From Gemmatimonadota bacterium (GTDB lineage Bacteria > Gemmatimonadota > Gemmatimonadetes > Gemmatimonadales > GWC2-71-9), in contig QHUD01000194.1 of the NCBI GenBank assembly GCA_003221085.1, positions 1-25,520 on the forward strand: a stretch of 25,520 nt of DNA, read 5' to 3'. Both the position numbers and the translations under genes were made by a program. Of the stretch, positions 22,461 through 25,520 are shown in pieces. The notes beneath the pieces were generated by a model, which did no database searches, was not told where the DNA came from, and worked only from the letters and a program-made list of their open reading frames with translations. The number at the start of each line of letters is the position of its first letter. Positions within the stretch are counted from its first letter, which is position 1.

Positions 22461-24200
22461 ATGATGCATTGGGCTCGATGGTCCGCGACCGCGGCGGTCG
22501 CGGCGCTCGTCGCGGCACCGCTGTGCGGGCAGGGGTCAGGAGGGGCCACGGATCCGGCCGCCGCTCCGCACGTCGTCGTGACGAACGACATGCTGACGAA
22601 CGCCGCGGCCAGCGGCGACTGGCTGATGTACGGGCACAACTACTGGAACAACCGGTTCTCCCCCCTGAAGACGATCAACACCACGAACGTCAAGAATCTC
22701 GTCCCGCGTGCCGTCTACACCCACGGGTCGAGCACGTTGGGCAGCTTCGAAACCACGCCGATCGTGGTGGCCGGCGTCATGTACATCACCTCGCCGGCGA
22801 CGCCCAACAACGTCGTGCGCGCGTTCGACTTGCGGACGCAGAAAATGTTGTGGGAGTACACGCATAAGAACGACCCGGTCTCGACGGCGTGCTGCGGCCC
22901 CAACAACCGCGGCGTAGCCGTCTCGGGCGGGTCGGTGTTCGTCGGCACGCTGGACGACAACCTGGTCGCACTCGATGCGACCAGCGGCAAGGTCAAGTGG
23001 GAAGTCAAGGTGGGCGACGGCCCCGCCGCCGGATATACCGAAACGATGGCCCCGCTGGTGATCGGGGACAACGTGATCATCGGGACCTCGGGCGCCGAGT
23101 ACGGCATTCGCGGCTACGTGAAGGCGTTCAGCGCGGCGAACGGCGCGCCCGTCTGGACCTGGTACACGCTCCCCGATCCGCAGCACGGCGGCTGGTGGGG
23201 TAAGTGGTCGAAGACCACCTGGGAGGGCGATGACCTGAAGCGCGACATCGCGAAAGAGAAGGCCGACTCCGCCAAGTACGCCGATGCCTGGAAGACCGGC
23301 GGCGGCTCGATGTGGATGACGCCGGCGTACGACGACGCCACCAAGACGCTGTTCGTCGCCATCGGCAACCCGTCGCCCGACCTGGACGGCTCAATCCGCC
23401 CGGGCGACAACCTGTGGACCGAGAGCATCGTGGCGATCAACGCGACGAACGGCGAGTTCAAGTGGGGCTATCAGGAAGTGCCGCACGACGTGTGGGACCT
23501 GGACGCGGTCAGTCCTCCGGTCATCGCGATGGTCGGCGGCAAGAAGGCCGTCGTAGAAGCGGGCAAGACCGGATTCGTCTACGTCCTCGACGCGGCGACC
23601 GGCAAACTGATCCGCCGCTCGGCGGCGTTCGTGCCGCAGCAGAACATGTACACCCAGCCGACGGCCGACGGCGTGTTCATGCTGCCGGGCGCGAACGGCG
23701 GCGAGGAGTGGTCGCCCATCGCGGTTCATCCCGAGCTGGCCTACGCGTACACCGTGGGCCTGCATCAGCCGATGCATTACAAGGTCCACTACGCGCCCTG
23801 GGAGAACGGCCGCTTGTGGCTGGGCAGCGCGTTCATCCGGGTGCCGGACGAGAAGGGCGGCTATTCGGGTGAGTACGGCACCGTCACCGCCATCGACCTG
23901 AATACGGGCAAGATCGCCTGGCAGCAGAAGACGGAGCTGCCGATGATGGGCGGCGCGACCGCCACGGCGGGCGGCCTGGTGTTCACCGGCGAGGGCAACG
24001 GCTGGTTCAAGGCCTACGACGCCAAGACCGGCACCGTGCTGTGGAAGTTCTATTGCGGGGCCGGCGTGAACGCGGCACCCTCGGTGTATGAGCTCGACGG
24101 GGAGCAATTCATCGCCGTCGCGGCTGGTGGGAACTTCCAGATCAGCTATCCGCTGGGTAATTCGGTCTTCGTCTTCGGGTTGCCGAAGGCGGGGATGTAG
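22461..24200 (+). CDS. PQQ-dependent alcohol dehydrogenase, lanthanide-type active site
   Basis: A 579-residue periplasmic quinoprotein with signal peptide MMHWARWSATAAVAALVAAP and an eight-bladed propeller of W-motif repeats (for example GDWLMYGHNYWNNRFSPL, TGKVKWEVKVGDG, TGKIAWQQKTELP, TGTVLWKFYCGAG). Adjacent Cys144-Cys145 (STACCGPNNRG) form the vicinal disulfide typical of methanol/ethanol dehydrogenases. RPGDNLWTESI and PHDVWDLDAVSPP carry the catalytic Asp346 and a second Asp348 two residues later. In XoxF and PedH that extra Asp marks lanthanide use; calcium enzymes have Ala or Ser there. No cytochrome c domain is fused, so a soluble acceptor is needed. GGAGGT precedes the start (ATG 22461 or 22464). 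Confidence 0.92.
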   Translation: MMHWARWSATAAVAALVAAPLCGQGSGGATDPAAAPHVVVTNDMLTNAAASGDWLMYGHNYWNNRFSPLKTINTTNVKNLVPRAVYTHGSSTLGSFETTPIVVAGVMYITSPATPNNVVRAFDLRTQKMLWEYTHKNDPVSTACCGPNNRGVAVSGGSVFVGTLDDNLVALDATSGKVKWEVKVGDGPAAGYTETMAPLVIGDNVIIGTSGAEYGIRGYVKAFSAANGAPVWTWYTLPDPQHGGWWGKWSKTTWEGDDLKRDIAKEKADSAKYADAWKTGGGSMWMTPAYDDATKTLFVAIGNPSPDLDGSIRPGDNLWTESIVAINATNGEFKWGYQEVPHDVWDLDAVSPPVIAMVGGKKAVVEAGKTGFVYVLDAATGKLIRRSAAFVPQQNMYTQPTADGVFMLPGANGGEEWSPIAVHPELAYAYTVGLHQPMHYKVHYAPWENGRLWLGSAFIRVPDEKGGYSGEYGTVTAIDLNTGKIAWQQKTELPMMGGATATAGGLVFTGEGNGWFKAYDAKTGTVLWKFYCGAGVNAAPSVYELDGEQFIAVAAGGNFQISYPLGNSVFVFGLPKAGM

Positions 24201-24213
24201 ACAGCTACGCTGG

Positions 24214-24250
24214 GAGCCGGCGCACGGTGATATTCACCGTGCGCCGGCTC
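24214..24250. terminator. Strong hairpin terminator between convergent genes
   Basis: GAGCCGGCGCACGGTGA, the loop TAT, then the exact reverse complement (17-bp perfect stem). It lies 13 nt after the PQQ dehydrogenase stop and 7 nt before the end of the convergent gene. It is followed by a short T-containing stretch, and probably ends transcription from both sides. Confidence 0.8.
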
Positions 24251-24257
24251 CTTGCGT

Positions 24258-24860
24258 TTAACGGTTCTCTACGGAAGGCTGTGCAAGAGTGTGGAGCAGC
24301 GCGTTGACCTCTTGCCAAGTAGTAGCCGGAAGGACGTCGTCGTCGGACTCAACCACGTAGGCGACGTCGTAGCTGCAGTACGCCGACGTCATACTGCGCC
24401 GCTGCGCGCACTCCACCAGGCGGTAGACGGCCCCCTGGCGGAGGAGCCAGACCGCCGAGTCCCCCACAGCGGGGTGCGGCAGGTCGCCGAGCTTGAAGTA
24501 GAACACCGGCCACGTCTCGTTGCCCCGGCGCAACGTCGCCTGGTACGCCTTCGGGATGTCGGCACAACCGTACATGAGGTGGCGCAAGACACCGCAGGGC
24601 TCTTCGTAGCGCCAATCGCGCTCGGTTTTGGCAAGCGTGGCAGTCACCACGAGATCTGCGCCGGCGAGTCGCTGAGCGAGCGGCCGCTGCCCTGCCGCAA
24701 CAAGCGGGACGCGCGCGAGCGCTGCCTTGTGGGAGTGGAGGCACCCTGCGCCGGCCAGGAGCAGCACGAACATCGCGCCGCGCGCCAACCGGTACAGCCC
24801 CAGAGCCAGCAACCACGCAACGACGTGGTCGAAACGCGTGACGCCGGACTTGGAGTACAT
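24258..24860 (-). CDS. Membrane-anchored or exported protein, unknown
   Basis: A 200-residue product from ATG 24860 (MYSKSGVTRFDHVVAWLLAL). Two hydrophobic stretches lie at about 12-24 and 29-43; the second ends LLLAGAGCLHSHKAAL, which looks like a poor lipobox. The rest is a soluble domain with several cysteines (EEPCGVLRHLMYGCADIP, VECAQRRSMTSAYCSYDVAY) that could form disulfides. A longer frame upstream is compositionally poor (Arg/Pro-rich) and is rejected. An internal Met (MFVLLLAGAGC) is a possible alternative start. No family is recognised. Codon use is a little less GC-biased than the flanking genes, as in the divergent intergenic region. Confidence 0.55.
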   Translation of the reverse strand: MYSKSGVTRFDHVVAWLLALGLYRLARGAMFVLLLAGAGCLHSHKAALARVPLVAAGQRPLAQRLAGADLVVTATLAKTERDWRYEEPCGVLRHLMYGCADIPKAYQATLRRGNETWPVFYFKLGDLPHPAVGDSAVWLLRQGAVYRLVECAQRRSMTSAYCSYDVAYVVESDDDVLPATTWQEVNALLHTLAQPSVENR

Positions 24861-25114
24861 GCAAGTGCATCCTCGTACGCTGCGCCTACCCTCTCGGACT
24901 GGAGCGCCGTCTCGCAGCTGGCTCTCCACCGGCGGCCCAAACGAGCTGCGATTTTGGTTCTCGCAAGGAGGATGCCAGACACCGTCAGGAGCCCTCCGAG
25001 GATGGCACGGCAAACCTGAGGTGCCTACGTGCTGCCATGCCTGTCGCTCATGCGCCACAATGTAGTGGTGTGAAGCTCTTCCGCTTCGCGGGAGGCCGTG
25101 GTAGGTTCGCCACG

Positions 25115-25520
25115 GTGAAGTCGTTGTCGGTCGCATGTATCGTGGCTGTGGCGGTGGGCGCTGCGTCGCCGGTCGTGGTTCGCGCACAGGGCGACGCAGC
25201 CGCGCCCGCTCCGGCGGTCGATCCGTCGTGGTTGCAGGTCGATACCGCAACCAAGACGGTCACCTTCCAGCTGGTGGCGGGCCTCACCGGTCTCAACGGC
25301 GCGCTCAACTTCAACGGTTTCCGGGACGGTGGGCTGACGTTGATGGTGCCGTTGGGGTGGACGGTGCTGATGCATTTCCGGAATCACGACGGAATGCTCC
25401 CCCATTCCGCCGAGGTCATCGCGGAGACCCATCCCCTTCCCACAGGGCCAGTTGCGCCCGCGTTCCCGCGCGCGTTCACGCTGCGGCTGGACGAAGGGCT
25501 GATCTCGGAACAGACGGATG
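25115..25520 (+). CDS. Sulfocyanin-like blue copper protein (3' truncated by window)
   Basis: From GTG 25115 the frame reads a signal peptide (MKSLSVACIVAVAVGAASP, cleavage near VRAQ). It continues LQVDTATKTVTFQLVAGLTG, LNFNGFRDGGLTLMVPLGW and TVLMHFRNHDGMLPHSAEV, the layout of the sulfocyanin/SoxE family of type 1 copper proteins: FNFNG, a VP-GW turn, and PHS with the first copper His. The remaining Cys/His/Met ligands would lie beyond the window. GTG 25070 in the same frame would lengthen the N-terminus by 15 residues. The protein should be an exported electron carrier. It is divergent from the unknown gene across ~250 nt with no obvious motif. Confidence 0.75.
   Translation, partial: MKSLSVACIVAVAVGAASPVVVRAQGDAAAPAPAVDPSWLQVDTATKTVTFQLVAGLTGLNGALNFNGFRDGGLTLMVPLGWTVLMHFRNHDGMLPHSAEVIAETHPLPTGPVAPAFPRAFTLRLDEGLISEQTD

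Noticed and set aside
24861..25250. N-terminal extension of the unknown - strand gene
   Set aside because: The extension is Arg/Pro-rich, lacks motifs, and overlaps the sulfocyanin-like gene on the other strand.
1..25520. CRISPR array, tRNA, rRNA, integrase or transposase genes
   Set aside because: No regularly spaced direct repeats, cloverleaf sequence or recombinase motifs were seen. The palindromes are isolated and carry no enzyme gene.

Overview
The window is a GC-rich bacterial chromosome segment packed with respiratory and heme genes in tightly spaced operons, many joined by 4-nt overlaps. Three things suggest an aerobic, diderm soil or sediment bacterium: a TonB-dependent receptor, several exported c-type cytochromes and blue-copper proteins, and an aa3-type oxidase beside a coproporphyrin-type heme pathway. 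Gemmatimonadota or a neighbouring deep-branching soil phylum is my best guess, but no rRNA or tRNA gene is present to confirm it. Several families of short inverted repeats sit in gene borders and sometimes inside coding sequence.

Region 1 (about 1-7400, + strand) looks like the least described part. It holds a universal-stress/PCP_red protein (5'-partial), a radical SAM/SPASM protein that also ends in a PCP_red-like domain, a divergent CydA-like (cytochrome bd subunit I-like) membrane protein without a CydB partner, and three c-type cytochrome genes. The last of these is a diheme cytochrome fused to an ethylbenzene-dehydrogenase-type heme domain. The CydA-like gene carries a frameshift, and the cytochrome c gene after it has lost the heme motif of its second domain together with reading frame.

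Region 2 (7456-12861, + strand) is a cytochrome c oxidase operon: a type 1 copper protein, coxB, coxA, coxC, coxD and ctaB (heme O synthase, probably started at CTG), then two tiny membrane proteins. All the CoxA metal ligands fall at the same residue numbers as in the Paracoccus enzyme.

Region 3 (12905-17030, + strand) is a coproporphyrin-dependent heme operon: chdC fused to a Rieske domain, hemE, hemH/cpfC, and a short hemY/cgoX that lacks roughly 100 central residues and contains a perfect 28-bp palindrome in frame. A second copy of that palindrome supplies the stop codons of both hemY and the convergent transketolase gene.

Region 4 (17050-25520) holds transketolase and a small unknown gene (- strand), signal peptidase I, a TonB-dependent receptor followed 25 nt later by a PQQ alcohol dehydrogenase with the lanthanide-type Asp pair, a strong hairpin terminator, an unknown membrane or exported protein (- strand), and the start of a sulfocyanin-like copper protein cut by the window edge.

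Together the genes make heme b (region 3), convert it to heme O (ctaB) and load it into the aa3 oxidase. Region 1 plausibly supplies quinol- or donor-derived electrons to that oxidase through c-type cytochromes, and the PQQ dehydrogenase and copper proteins are further periplasmic electron sources or carriers. No intergenic stretch exceeds 300 bases. The longest, 24861-25114, separates two divergent genes, and I see no clear motif in it.
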